Notes under the pieces: generated by a model | What the model saw: the letters and a program-made list of their open reading frames with translations, nothing else | Database searches by the model: none | What the model was told of the DNA's origin: nothing | Shown: piece by piece, positions 24,831 to 37,300 of the stretch | Numbering within the stretch: the stretch's first letter is position 1 | Layout of the letters: each line of letters begins with the position of its first letter | Origin: Dryas octopetala | Lineage: Eukaryota > Streptophyta > Magnoliopsida > Rosales > Rosaceae | Length of the DNA stretch: 64,000 bases | Direction: 5' to 3' | Assembly: GCA_963921425.1 (NCBI GenBank) | Contig: OY992832.1 | Coordinates: 14,197,249 to 14,261,248, forward strand | Position numbers and translations under genes: made by a program

Positions 24831-26497
24831 TTACTCTTTTTTTTTTTGGCTGGGTTAGTGAAATTCACTTTAAAAATAGTTTACAAGCAAAAGTTCACCT
24901 CTATTTTCAAAAATAGCAATTTTTTATAGAACTTTTCAAGAATAGCTAAAAATTGGGTGCTTAGGGCCTACAGTACGGCATGTAAGTTGGCGCGTGGACC
25001 TTCAGTTTGGTGTGAAGGCCCTATGCACCCCAGTTTTTGGGTTTCCTTAAAAAGTTTTATAAAAACTTCTATTTATGAAAAGAGGGGAAAATTTTTGCTA
25101 GTTTTGATAAAAGCTCTTACATATACTAGTACTTTAAATTTGTGCTGCCTATCAAAATGGTCAAGACCCTCTCTCTGCCTCTGGGAAATTGGGAAGTTTC
25201 AGGCCCAAGTCTCTTGGATGCTTTGCATGCAATTTTGTACACAGTCCGAGAGGTACAATTTTCACTTTTTCTTTGGATGTATAAATTCAATTTGATGCTT
25301 TTTCCCAAATGCATGCCTCTTTCACCTTTTTTCCGTTACAGAAACAGTCTGCTTTTATGAAATAGGAAAGTTCTAAGCATTGTATGATTTCCCAATTTAT
25401 ATTGAATGCTTAAATTTGGTATTCCTTCTAATGCTTTAATATTAGTTTTGTATTGCTAATGATGATCATCTAATACTGTATTGAAAAGAAAGAATAATAA
25501 GAACCCACGGAGTTTAGGAATTTTTGTACGCTATGACATTTAATGATAATGTGTAGTTTATACGAATACGATCGACCATGCCCGCTTCTTTTTTTTTTTT
25601 TTAACTTAGGTGTTTTGCTTCTAAATTTTGATGAACATAGATGTAGGCAACACAAACCTTGTACCTTTGAGTAGAATAGAAGGATTACAGTTTTGTGGTT
25701 GAGTTGAAATAGTAATTATAAGGTTTCTGCCTTGAAAAGATATCCGAGGAATGGAAGAGAATTTAAAGTCAAGTAAGGGTAAGGATTTTGTTAGTTTGGG
25801 CTGAAAGTTAAAGTATTTGAACTTCCCTCTTGACAAAGAATAAAAAAATGCAAAGTCCTTTTCTTTTTATAATCTATCATCCAGTTTAACAAATTGGGGA
25901 TGCACTTTATTGTGGAAATGCTTCACGTGGTAGTGTTGAAACATCTAATTACAGCTGAATGAGGGATATGGTAGCTTTATGTATTTATGAGTTGATGGCT
26001 TCATGAGTTATGAGCTATTAATATCAATCTTACTCCTAACAGATGCCCATTGTAATGCTACTTAGCCTATTGGTGATTTAAAAATTTCAACCCTTTGGTT
26101 CTTTATTGTCACGATTCACTGCCTCCCTAGTAGAACTTCCTTTAGCTCATGCTAAGAGAACATTATCTTATCATGAACAGTTGATTTATTTTGAGCAATC
26201 TTATATGGAAAAGAAGCATTAATGACATCAATTGTGTTTCACAGTATTGCGAAAAATTGATCTGTTCTTTTCCTTGGCCAATAGGAATTGGTCCATGTTT
26301 GATTAGTCAATGCTCATAAATCATCAGGGGAATACATAGTTACATACCCATTACTACCATGATTTGACATCTTTCTTTTATTTCTCTACAAGGATGTTTC
26401 TCTGTGAATTGGTTTGAATATTTATATCCAGTTTTGTATAGATTATCCTATTAAATGGAGATATAATGTATATACATATTTAGCTATATATCTATTC

Positions 26498-26540
<43 letters not shown>

Positions 26541-28951
26541 GATTAATTTTTTTGTGGGAATAATTATTGATTTTTTTCCTTGGTTAAGTCAAAAAAATCA
26601 AGGAAAATGACTTGCAATGGCTTCTAAAGGCATGTATCATGGTAGTTCATCACTGAAAGCTAATTATATATGGCTTACATAGAAAAAGTGATCTCATTTG
26701 GATATGTGGGAATCCTGAATATGAAGATGTGGTAAAAATTGAAACTTATGTGATAAATGATCATTAGGAGCTCTGTGTACAATTAGGAGCAAATGATTTT
26801 AGAATTGTCTCAATCAAAAGTAAATTTAGGAATGAACTATATTGAAGGAAACTATTATGGCCAGAACTACTACTGTTCCTTCTTGAATTCTCACAACATA
26901 CATGTATAACGTTTCTCTGGCAGATCTTTTCTCGGCCTTGTCATTAATAAAACCATTTTGAGATGTAAATATGATTTAGGCAGTATACCTAACTTGCGTT
27001 TGTTTATGTTGTATTCGGATGAATTACTATTACAACTTTATTTCTGCACACTAATATAAATTCATCATATTTAGAGCATTTTACAGAATATACTAGTCAC
27101 TATTTTCACAGAAGGTAACAAGTTTATTTACTTGGTAAGTATTACAACTAGGTCATGGCAAAATCCTCATATATTTTCTCATTGTGGGAGCGGGGTAAAT
27201 GATTAATATTATAGCAATCATTACAACACCTACACTTGGTGCAATGCATGTAGACTAAATTGCCATGTTGAGAGAAATTTAGCTGGTTGGTGCGGGAAGC
27301 TACTTTCCGAAAAAAGAGAAACTTTGCTGGTGGGTGCATGAAGCAACTTTTGCGAAAAACCTGTTAACATGAATTCCTTTATTTTGTTTGTTACTAGCTC
27401 CTGAAGTTTCCTCTCTCTATACCTGATCAGGGAAACCCTTTTTGAATGTGAAAGCTTTGGAAGTAGGGGAAGTGCTATATTACTCACATCGCTCTCACAA
27501 AGTCGAAGAGCTTTTTAAGTTTCCTCAAGCTTCTTTCTCACTTGTTCAAGAACTTTCCAGTCTCCCTCCAAAGAGTGACCTGTAGGGCTGATTGTGCTCG
27601 GTAAGATCCCTATTGTGTATCTACATCATATAATTGCTAATCCTTTCAAGATTTGTTAGATCTTTTGAATATCTGGATTAGACTTAACCATTAATCGACA
27701 AAAGATTGTATTTTGAAAGAGGGATAAATGCATAGGGATTTCATTGTATGAGATTGCAAAATTGTGTCATCTGACAAATATACTCCCTCACAGTTTTGGT
27801 AGAATGCATATTCCGGACCTTGATCTTGGTATGAAAAAGAAAAAGGTAACCTGATTGCTCATCCCCATTTCCTGTGGGGGTTGTAAATTTTTCAAGCTCA
27901 TGAATGAGGGCAAATGACTTCTTGGCCCAATTTAAGACAGATCTGGACTTTTTTGTTTTTTTTTGTTTTTATGCTTTTTCCTTTTTTTTTTTTCCTTGAG
28001 CACTCCCACACCGACACAGATAGTTTTACCGCGGAAGTAGATTCAGAGGTTGAATCCGTCTTGTCATATCTCTTACTCCTCTGTTACAGGTATTGGATCT
28101 CCCTTACGCTTAGAACATAGGGGGCTGCTTACTTTCTTCGGGTGCATCGAAGAATATGACCGGTGATTCTTCACTTCTTTCTTCTCTTCATTCTCCATCT
28201 AAGTTCCTAATCGTTTAAACTGCAAACTCCGAGCAATTCCCTTTAGCCAGTCTTGCTGACAATTATAAGATTGTTGGTTCCATTAGTCATATCTTTATCT
28301 AATTACTTTAAAATTCCCTAGTTAGCATAATTGTTGTATGATTTTAATTGGATCTAGTTGGATCACAAATGGAATTGTGGGAGCATTGGTTAATAAAATT
28401 TCCATGTTGGATCGTTACATCTTTTTCTTTTAATCTCTTCTTCCTTTTTTTTTTTTTTTTTTTTTCTGTTTTGTCAGCCTTCTTGATTACTTTGTTTTCT
28501 TTTGACCATTTTTCTCTATCTTATATCTTTCCATTATCTGTTGATTTATCCTGACCTATATGTACTTTAACTACAAGAGACCTTGAATTCCACCTATTGG
28601 GGGAGGGTGATGTGTTGCTAGCAGGATTCAAACTTGTGCAGGCAAAGCCTGATAGCCTTTGTTTCAGTCTTCTTAAACATATGGACTATTCATTTGTGGT
28701 ACGAACAAGCGTGTGTGCGTGTGTTGTGTGCATGTGGCAAATAGTGGTAGTGTGATCCCATAGCTTAATCAGATTCTACATGACAATCAACCGAAGGGTG
28801 ACAATTCAAAGCTTCTGTAGATAATTCTGTGATCAGAAGATAGTTCAGTATCGTTAGGATGTGGATTATGAGGTAGATAATGTCTCTGGTTGTTCTTCAT
28901 GGCTTCCATCTTCTCTATTGTATCTTGTTGGATGTGTGGTTAAATACAAAA

Positions 28952-29020
28952 GACATGGGAACAGCTCTGTAGTAAATTTACTTCCAAGGGAACATCCTGG
29001 GTTCAAGCCCGGGCCATGTC
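28952..29020 (+). other. tRNA-like 69-nt sequence
   Basis: The outer 7 bases GACATGG and CCATGTC are perfectly complementary, like an acceptor stem. GGGTTCAAGCCC near the 3' side can form a T-arm and contains the B-box core GTTCAAGCC. The D- and anticodon-arms are poor and I cannot assign an anticodon, so this is more likely a tRNA-derived repeat than a working tRNA gene. A diverged relative lies at 23501-23580 in copy B, where the outer stem is lost. Confidence 0.35.
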
Positions 29021-29701
29021 TCTCAGTTTCCTGTTTTGTGTCCTTGTTCATGATTTTAGAAGTATTTCTACTTATTCCCTTCTAATTGCTTTTACAAGTT
29101 TTTGTAGTTGATCAATTTTTTCTAGTTTTATGTTGTTTTTTTAATCAATATACGTTTGCCCAAGTCCAAGTTTCTCAAACATAATGATTACATGATTGAC
29201 TCAGAGACTGATGTGCATGGCTTGGACAATAACTTTCATGATGCATTTTTATATGGTACTGTGGCTTGGTCAATTTGATATGGCTTAAAAATGATAATTT
29301 ATTATTGTAAATGAGAATCGAAATGTTTTTTCCGAGATGAATATGGTATTATTTTGTAGTCGTTTGCAAATACTGATATTGCTGTAAAATACAAAATTTG
29401 AATATCATCTGCTGTTAATAAATTTGGACAGTGAGCTGTATAAACATCTACTGTCAAATTCTTAAGAATTAAGATGACCTGGAACATGTCCATGTGTAGA
29501 GAGTTTATCTTTTTGTCCAAATATTGCAACTGTATTCAATATAGAAGTTTGAAAAATAAAGAACTTAAGATGAAGTATTTTCTCTGATTTTCTATGCTCT
29601 CGATGTTGTTATTGATATTTGCTCCTCCATGATAACAATCTGAAACAAAACTTTGACCTCTTAATATTGCAGTCTGTCCAATTTGAAGCAAAAGAAGTAA
29701 G

Positions 29702-30691
29702 ATGAAAAGGGATAATTCTCTTAGTAAGCTTCTCCGGAGGAAAAATGTTAGTTGGTATGATGTGGAATCTGTGGAAGATGTGCTTGCTGATATTCTTTCA
29801 AGGCTTCCTGCTAAGTGCCTCTTATGTCTCAAGGCTGTTTCAAAACGTTGGCATAGATTGATTCGCAGTCAAAGTCTCACTAAATTGCATCTAAGCCGAT
29901 CAGGAGAAAAAGCAGTCTATATACTTTATCCTTATATACATGTTAAAAGAAGCATGTATTTGATTGATGCTGATGGCGAAACCATTGAAACAATCACCAT
30001 TCCTGGTTTTGAAAATCTATCATCTGTTAGTATGATTTGTTCCTATAATGGGTTGATATTTTTCACCAATTATCCCTGGGTACCTATCTCATATAAGGCT
30101 CTAGTGGAAGAGACAGACTTAGAAATCCGGATATGCAATCCTGCTACTTGTGAAGTACGGTTACTTCCAAAATGTAGCCCATTGAAACAGGAACTAGGCA
30201 TTGGGGTTTCCTTTGGCCCGGGAATCAGTGAGTATAGAGTATTTCGGTTTTTCCATTCCAAATCTGAATCTCTAGTAGTCCGCCCTGAGTGTGAGATATT
30301 TTCATCAAGCACTGGAACCTGGAGAGGCATAGGTTGTGTTCATCATTGTCCTATGGATGCACGTCATGTGTTTGTTAATGGGCAAGTTTACTGGTTTATT
30401 TCTTCAGAAGAAGATCGTCACATCCCTGAATCCATTCTCTCAGTGGATATGGAGGACAATTTTAAAGTTATCAGCCTCCCTGATGAAGTCACTTTACACT
30501 CCTTCTTAATTGATCTTGAAGGTTTCCTATCATTAGTTGCTGTTTATGATGATGATGAAATTGTGGAGATATGGATTCTAAAGGATGAAAATGAGTCTGA
30601 ATGGGAGATGAAATGTAGTGATCATATTCCCTGGGACACTATAGAATGCCTTGACTCCGTAACTGCAAGAAACAATGACATATTTTCGTGA
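29702..30691 (+). CDS. F-box/FBA protein, C-terminally truncated (copy C)
   Basis: Encodes 329 residues. The F-box lies at about 22-63 (VESVEDVLADILSRLPAKC, then a KRWHRLI segment). An F-box-associated interaction domain follows, with GTWRGIGC, VFVNGQVYWF and LPDEV motifs. Such proteins bind SKP1 through the F-box and present substrates to an SCF ubiquitin ligase; the substrate here is unknown. An acceptor-like TTGCAG at 29667-29672 suggests an upstream leader exon. Compared with copy A, one base is missing near 30687, giving an early TGA. The ancestral frame would run about 40 codons further to a donor at 30812 and end two codons into the next exon (from 31094). The lesion is the only one I see, so the protein may still be made in truncated form, or it may be a sequencing error. 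Confidence 0.8.
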   Translation: MKRDNSLSKLLRRKNVSWYDVESVEDVLADILSRLPAKCLLCLKAVSKRWHRLIRSQSLTKLHLSRSGEKAVYILYPYIHVKRSMYLIDADGETIETITIPGFENLSSVSMICSYNGLIFFTNYPWVPISYKALVEETDLEIRICNPATCEVRLLPKCSPLKQELGIGVSFGPGISEYRVFRFFHSKSESLVVRPECEIFSSSTGTWRGIGCVHHCPMDARHVFVNGQVYWFISSEEDRHIPESILSVDMEDNFKVISLPDEVTLHSFLIDLEGFLSLVAVYDDDEIVEIWILKDENESEWEMKCSDHIPWDTIECLDSVTARNNDIFS

Positions 30692-31719
30692 CTTCAGACC
30701 ATTATTTTATCTTTAATACAGACCAGAGAACCTGGAAGCAACTATATTATGAATATCTGAACCAACAGAATGTACATGTGGTTTTGAAATACAGAGAAAG
30801 CCTCCTCCCTTGTAAGTATTATAATTGGTTTCAATTTATAATTATCTCTAATAGTTGAAGTTCACTGATTATTATATCTGCTGCTTTAAACGATTGTGTG
30901 TTTATATAGTAAGTACTCCAAAATTGCACGATTTAACCAGTAGAATCCTATCTTAACCTGTACCAAGTGTGTGATCTTAACGTGTAATTCAACCATTCTG
31001 ATAATGTGGCATTACATGAACCAACCAGTTTCTAGGTTTTGTTTACTTATGAACTTGAGCATCTTCTGACATGTCTTTAAATATCTTATACAGGTAGCTG
31101 ACTTCTGCATTCTGCATTTTGCAAGGAGGGAGGACAGCAATAAAAGAGAAGCATGCGATTCTGGTTCTTTTGGTTTTGTTTCAAGTATGGCAACATTTCT
31201 GGTTGGACTCTTTTCCATACTCTTAAAACTCTCCTTTATTTTTGACATTGTACCTTTCCCTTTATGTACTTGTGAACTAGCAGTTGTTGCATTATGGAAG
31301 TGCTGAGTGTTTTAACAGTATCCTCTACCCTGTTTTTCTACTATGTGTTTGCATGTTGTCATTAGACTCTTTACCGTTGTATTTTTCATTAACAAGCATT
31401 CTTTTGGGGGCACTCAATCTGAATGATGTTTTTTACTCCATAGGAGTTCTGGATGGATATGATTTATATGAATTCTGTGCATCTAAGACAGTTTTACATG
31501 AGCCATAGGTTGTTCTTCAAGAATATCCCGCAGTGACAATAAGAATATTGCACCATTTTAACACCGACTAGTAATTCATGTTCACTAACCCAGGAATTTA
31601 GAATCTCATTTTGTTAGCATGCTTATTGATATCAATCAATTAGTTTGGTGATCAAAGGTGGCTCCTTTAAGAAATCATCTTTCATGACAAAATTTTCCAT
31701 ATAATAACAGAAGACTTGG

Positions 31720-31925
31720 CCCAGCATAGGTAGAGATAGTTTCTCTTAGCTTTGTATACATTGTTGGTTTAGTCCTTGATAGCTCCATCAAGTCTTTTGG
31801 GGTTTACTAGTTCTCCAGCATGTTATCAAAGCCTTGGTTTGTAGGAGATCATGAGTTCGTAGTTCCAAACTCCATTCCACCCTTCTTTTTGGTCTGCAAG
31901 GTGTAGGCTGCCGCCACACCTATAT

Positions 31926-31990
<65 letters not shown>
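31720..31990 (+). repeat. LTR/PBS-like fragment and (CT)n microsatellite
   Basis: ATGTTATCAAAGCCTTGG at 31820-31837 resembles a retrotransposon Met-tRNA primer-binding site. A pure (CT)n run follows at 31928-31987. No matching second LTR was found. Open frames of Arg/Glu repeats across the run are artefacts. Confidence 0.35.
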
Positions 31991-31992
<2 letters not shown>

Positions 31993-34355
31993 TTTCTCTC
32001 TCCACATGCACTCCAGTTTTATCCATCTACACCCTTTCATATCTTCTTTACTTTTTTGATTTTCTTATTAGTTGAATTCCCATAACTACTCTTGTTCCTA
32101 AACTTTGCAACTTTTCTTGTTTATTGGACCTGGATTCTTTCCATCTTTTTTTTTTTTTTTTCATTCCTTGTCTCATTTATTTTAAACAGATGTAAGGGTC
32201 TTGGTTTAAAGAAAATCATTAAACAGATGTAAGGATCTTGACTTAAAGAAAAATCTATGGTGTTATTTTAATAGCTGTTGAAAGAATAAATAATTGTTGT
32301 TATTCCTTGAATACAAACTAAATTCTAAAGATCTTCTTCAACCCGGAGATCTGTACAGGATAAGGGCTAGTAGAGTTTTGGAGCTTAAATATCTACTTGT
32401 ATTGAAGCGCAATACTTAACCTTGAGATGAGTAAAAGGGTTTTGAGTTGCAAAAACATAGGCTCTTTTCCAGTTTAGATGGAACTGGAGAATTTACAGAA
32501 TGAGTTTTCTTTTAATTTCACCCTACGAAAAGTTATTCAAATTTGTTTGTTCTTTCTCAAATAGCAAACTCATTTCTTGTAAAAGTTAAGCCAAGAAGCA
32601 CTTTGTTTAGATTATTGCAGAAAGTGGGAGGAAAGGAATTGCCCTTGAAAAAGGCTAAGTGGTGGTTGGCCTCGTAAGAAAGTGAAACAAGTGAGATGGG
32701 CAACTCCTCAATTATTAATCTATTAGAAGCAGCTACAAGGCTATCAGTTTGGACTTTGGATATAAGAGATATTCCTCCTCCTTTTGCATTTGTTGCACAA
32801 CTCCAAAAGCACATATCTGGCTATATAATGAGAAAAAGGTTTAGCCCAAAAAAAAAAAAAGTTTAAAACTGATTCTAGTTTTTCGCTAAATTTAACTTTC
32901 AACCCATTTGCAGTTGATGGGGTAATCCATTGGAAGAGCCATAGAATTGCTCCTTGTACCCAAGTGGGATTCCCTCCCCTTCAACCCCTTTTCAGTTTTC
33001 ACTACGACAAAAACCAAAGTCCTTTCATATATAACCTTTAGTTATTACATGATGGGATCAAGATAATTCAGATACCCTATCACGTCACTTAGCCAATCAT
33101 GTAGCAGAAAAACACCACCTCTAAATCCATCATTCAGACTTGTTAATTTTTTAAATAATTATTTTTTATTTTTTGCAATCAAATTGGGCTAGATTTATAA
33201 GTTGAAACCAAAAAAAAAAAAAAAAAAGTTCAGTTCGGTTATGTGCCTATTTGGATATAAAATAATGCTAATAATACACTAGGAGAAAATGACACTATTG
33301 ACAGAGTCAACATGATAGGAACACTAGAGACTCACTTCTGGTCACATGTGTCCTAAATAGAGAGATCTCATACGGGGCAATATTCGGTGGTCCCACCTTG
33401 GACAATGACATGAGAGAAAAACAATGAAAGAATGAGATCATTTTATTTTATTAATTTTCCTTTTTTTTTTATCTGAGTTTATTTTATTAATGTTATGTTC
33501 TTTGGACTGCAGATAACTGTAGTATGAAAAAAGAAAAATACTTAATTGGGTTGCTTTTACAAAGGGTTAGCTTCTAAAATCTAAAATATGCAGTTGGCTT
33601 TATGTTTGGGCAATGGTGCAAAATTGCAGGCTTTGGCATATACTGATAGGGCAAGAAAACAAGCATATAGTTGGTAACCGAGAATGAGACTCCGGCCGAA
33701 CAAAAATGTGTCGACTTTCAGCCTATCGTAACAATGCAAAAGGCAAAAGAAAACTACAACCAATAAAGATCAAAAGCCTCCAAATCCTTCACATAAAGTC
33801 ATTTTTTGTTACATTGAATTGAATCGAATCGTCGACTTAAACTAACTCTAGCCCATTATTCTATCCACCCTTCTTACTTGAGAACTCATGTCATTTTGTG
33901 TAAGGTAATGCTAAAAAGTACTTTTTTATTTTTTGGACACATATCATCTTTTAACTGAATTGTTCTATCACTTGTCAAAAACAGCCCCACCCAACCTTTT
34001 TCGGATGTAATTGTAACAAAGGGTTTTCTAGTTTTACTGGGAATATTTTTGATCAAGTAGTAGGAATGCATGCAGACAAATTTTAACAGTAACCAAGTAA
34101 CTATTCATTGTTTGCCAAGATACAACATGGTTGCAGGCTTATTAAAAAACCAAGTCCCTCCATTTGCATTTGCAAACATTGGCATCAGCACAGTCAATAA
34201 AAAGGACAATACAACAGATAACAAGCTGCCGATATTCTGCCAACTAAATTAGTAAATTGCACATCAATGCAATAAAGCAATATCAATGTGAGTTCTATTT
34301 ACTTCTGGTTAAATAGGTAATATCTGAAAGTTTTGTACATCAGAACTCAGAAGAA
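31990..34355. other. Intergenic, no gene seen
   Basis: Up to about 32750 it resembles the 3' flank of F-box copy B. Beyond that, to the ABC transporter start, I see AT-rich sequence with A-runs and no convincing exon or element. Confidence 0.5.
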
Positions 34356-37300
34356 ATGGGGCTCAAAAACAGCATGTTTCGCTACGCAGATGGCATCGAC
34401 AAGTTGTTGATGTTGTTTGGGACTTTAGGCAGCATTGGTGATGGGTTGCAGAACCCTCTCATGATGTATGTTCTTAGTGAGGTTATCAATTCATATGGAA
34501 GTGCCAATGGCGCTTTGACAAATGATGATGTAGACAAGGTAAGCATATATGGTGTAAATTCTCTCAGTAATATTGATGTAGTACAAGGCATATTACCAGT
34601 TTTTTGGCTAGAAAAAAAAGAACAGCACCCCTGAACTATGCACATAATTTAGCATTATATAGAAAAGGGGAAGAAAATTGTTGTTTTTACCAATTATTAA
34701 ATGGTTTTGTCTGTATAATGATATAGGTGTCAGGTTTACCATGTACAATCTTCCTGTTTAATGAGTAAAGCTTCCACGTCACGGGTGTATACATTTCTTG
34801 TGTTTATCTCTCATGACATATGTTGTGCTCAGTTATGTGAGGAGAGAGATAGACATATAAGTTGTAGACACACGTGATATGAGTGTTTTTTTTCTTCCAT
34901 TTCAACAAATAACATGAATTTGATAACCAAATTAAGCTTTTCAAATTAGGTTGAGTGTGTCAAAATTTTCATTATATCAACAGGGTTACTAACCCTCTCT
35001 CTGGTTCTGGAGGAAAGAAAAAGAAATCCTTTTGAGAGCTAAAATAGGAGCATCTAGTCAGTTGGAACTTGACTAGTACTGCAAAAACAGATCAGCAGGG
35101 TTGGGGTGGTCGGTCCAGGAATTTATAGAACTGAAAATGTGATTTTCTGTAATCTGGATAGTTTTATGAATGTTGCATGCAGTTTGTGAACTTGCTAACT
35201 TTGATTTTCATTTTTCCAGTATGCACTCAGGCTACTCTATGTTGCACTTGCTGTTGGACTTGCTGCATTTGTTGGTACGTAAATTGAACTGTTAATTACT
35301 ATTTTTCCAGTAATTTTTTCTTTTTTAGCACTGCAACTTGAGTCTAACAATCTACTTCTGCAGAAGGATTATGTTGGACACGAACCGCAGAGAGGCAGAC
35401 TTCTAGAATGAGAATGGAATATCTGAAATCTGTCCTCAAACAAGAAGTTTCCTTCTTTGACACCCAAACTGCTGGTTCTTCAACAACATACCAAGTCATC
35501 TCAGTCATATCCTCTGATGCCAATGCAGTCCAAGTTGCTTTATGCGAGAAGGTTAAATTTCTTAATAAACCCAACTAAAGATTAAAAGAATTATGAGAAC
35601 ATATCCACAGACAAAGTTCAAAGAGGTTTTGATATGAAACTACAAAAGTTACAATATATATATATAGAGAGAGAGAGAACATTACATGGAGACATATTTG
35701 TAATCTGTACATGGCCATTCTTTACATATTAGGCCTACTACCCAAGGATTTAGTTCTCAGAACTTATTTCTAAAATTGCACAGCATAAAAGTCCTAGCAT
35801 GTATGATAATCTGATTATGTCTGTCTAAAAGGATTAGCCAACTCTCATATTATTGCAAGTTTGAAACAATAATATAGACGGCCTATTTTTGCTACTTAAT
35901 AGATGGTCCATTTGTGAATGCATTATATGCCAATCTGGTAGAAAAAAGACAAAATCTTACCAGTAACAAATGCAGCACTCTTCACTCAAATGAAGCATAG
36001 ATTGAATGCACTTTGGGGACAAATTATCAGTTGGATGCAAGTTTTCATCTATGTGCATTTTAAGTATTTAGCTAAATGGGATTTCTTCCTTGATGTAGAT
36101 ACCTGACTGCCTGGCTTACATGTCAACTTTCTTCTTCTGTCACATATTTGCCTTCACACTGTCATGGAGATTGGCGTTGGCTGCTATGCCGCTTTCAATC
36201 ATGTTCATAACTCCAGGACTTGTCTTTGGCAAGATTTTGATGGGCCTAGTAATGAAGGGGATTGCATCATATGGGGTTGCAGGTGGGATTGCTGAACAAG
36301 CAATTTCTTCAATAAGAACTGTATATTCATATGTTGGAGAGAATCAAACACTAACTAGGTTCAGCAGTGCACTTGAGAGTGTTACAAAACTTGGAATCAA
36401 GGTTGGTTTTGTAAAGGGAGTGCTGATGGGAAGCATGGGAATCATTTATGTCGGTTGGGGTTTTCAGGCTTGGGTTGGGACTTATTTGGTTACTCAGAAA
36501 GGAGAAGATGGTGGGCATGTTTTTGTAGCTGGTTTCAATGTCCTCATGGGAGGCCTGTGAGTTACTTTTTCAAAAACTAATCCCTGTTTACACTTTTTGA
36601 AGATCACTGCCATTATTATGATTCAATTACTTGCTTTCAATCTTGAACTCATAATTTAGCTTTTCTACAGGAGTATTTTAAGTGCACTCCCAAATTTAAC
36701 TGCCATCACAGAGGCATTAGCAGCTACAACTCGAATTCTTGAAATGATTGATCGGCTTCCTAGTATTGACACTGAAGACAGAAAAGGGAAGGCTTTATCA
36801 CATGTGAGAGGAGAAATAGAATTCAAAGACATTTACTTCAGTTACCCATCAAGACCTGATACCCCAGTCCTACAAGGCTTGAGTCTGAAGGTTCCAGCTG
36901 GCAAGAGTGTAGGTCTAGTTGGTGGCAGTGGTTCTGGCAAGTCAACAATCATTTCATTGCTTGAAAGATTTTATGACCCCATTGAAGGAGAAATACTCTT
37001 GGATGGACACAAAATTAGAAGACTTCAGCCAAAATGGTTGCGATCCCAAATTGGTCTAGTTAATCAAGAGCCTGTTCTGTTTGCAACTTCCATAAAAGAG
37101 AATATACTTTTTGGAAAGGAAGGAGCCTCAATGGAAGAAGTAATAATTGCGGCTAAAGCTGCAAATGCACATGACTTCATTGTTAAGTTAACAGACGGAT
37201 ATGAAACTCAAGTATGCTATCTTTCCACTCTTTAAATTTCTTTTTAGTTTCCTTGCTTGATTTTCTTCTTAAAAAAATAAAAAATAGTCTACCAAGAAAC

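Larger units (their letters stand above)
25150..32750 (+). repeat. F-box locus duplication, copy C
   Basis: Homologous to 8250-15960 (see copy A). From 25.1 to 29.7 kb I see no protein gene. Contents are a CT-rich leader-like segment (25165-25255), a (GA)n run at 26502-26534, one copy of the tandem unit (26.97-27.86 kb) and a tRNA-like sequence at 28952. The segment at 28.6-29.5 kb matches copy B. Confidence 0.75.

Noticed and set aside
26502..26534. (GA)n, (CT)n and (GT)n arrays considered as CRISPR-like or regulatory arrays
   Set aside because: Simple microsatellites in a plant nuclear genome; no spacer structure.
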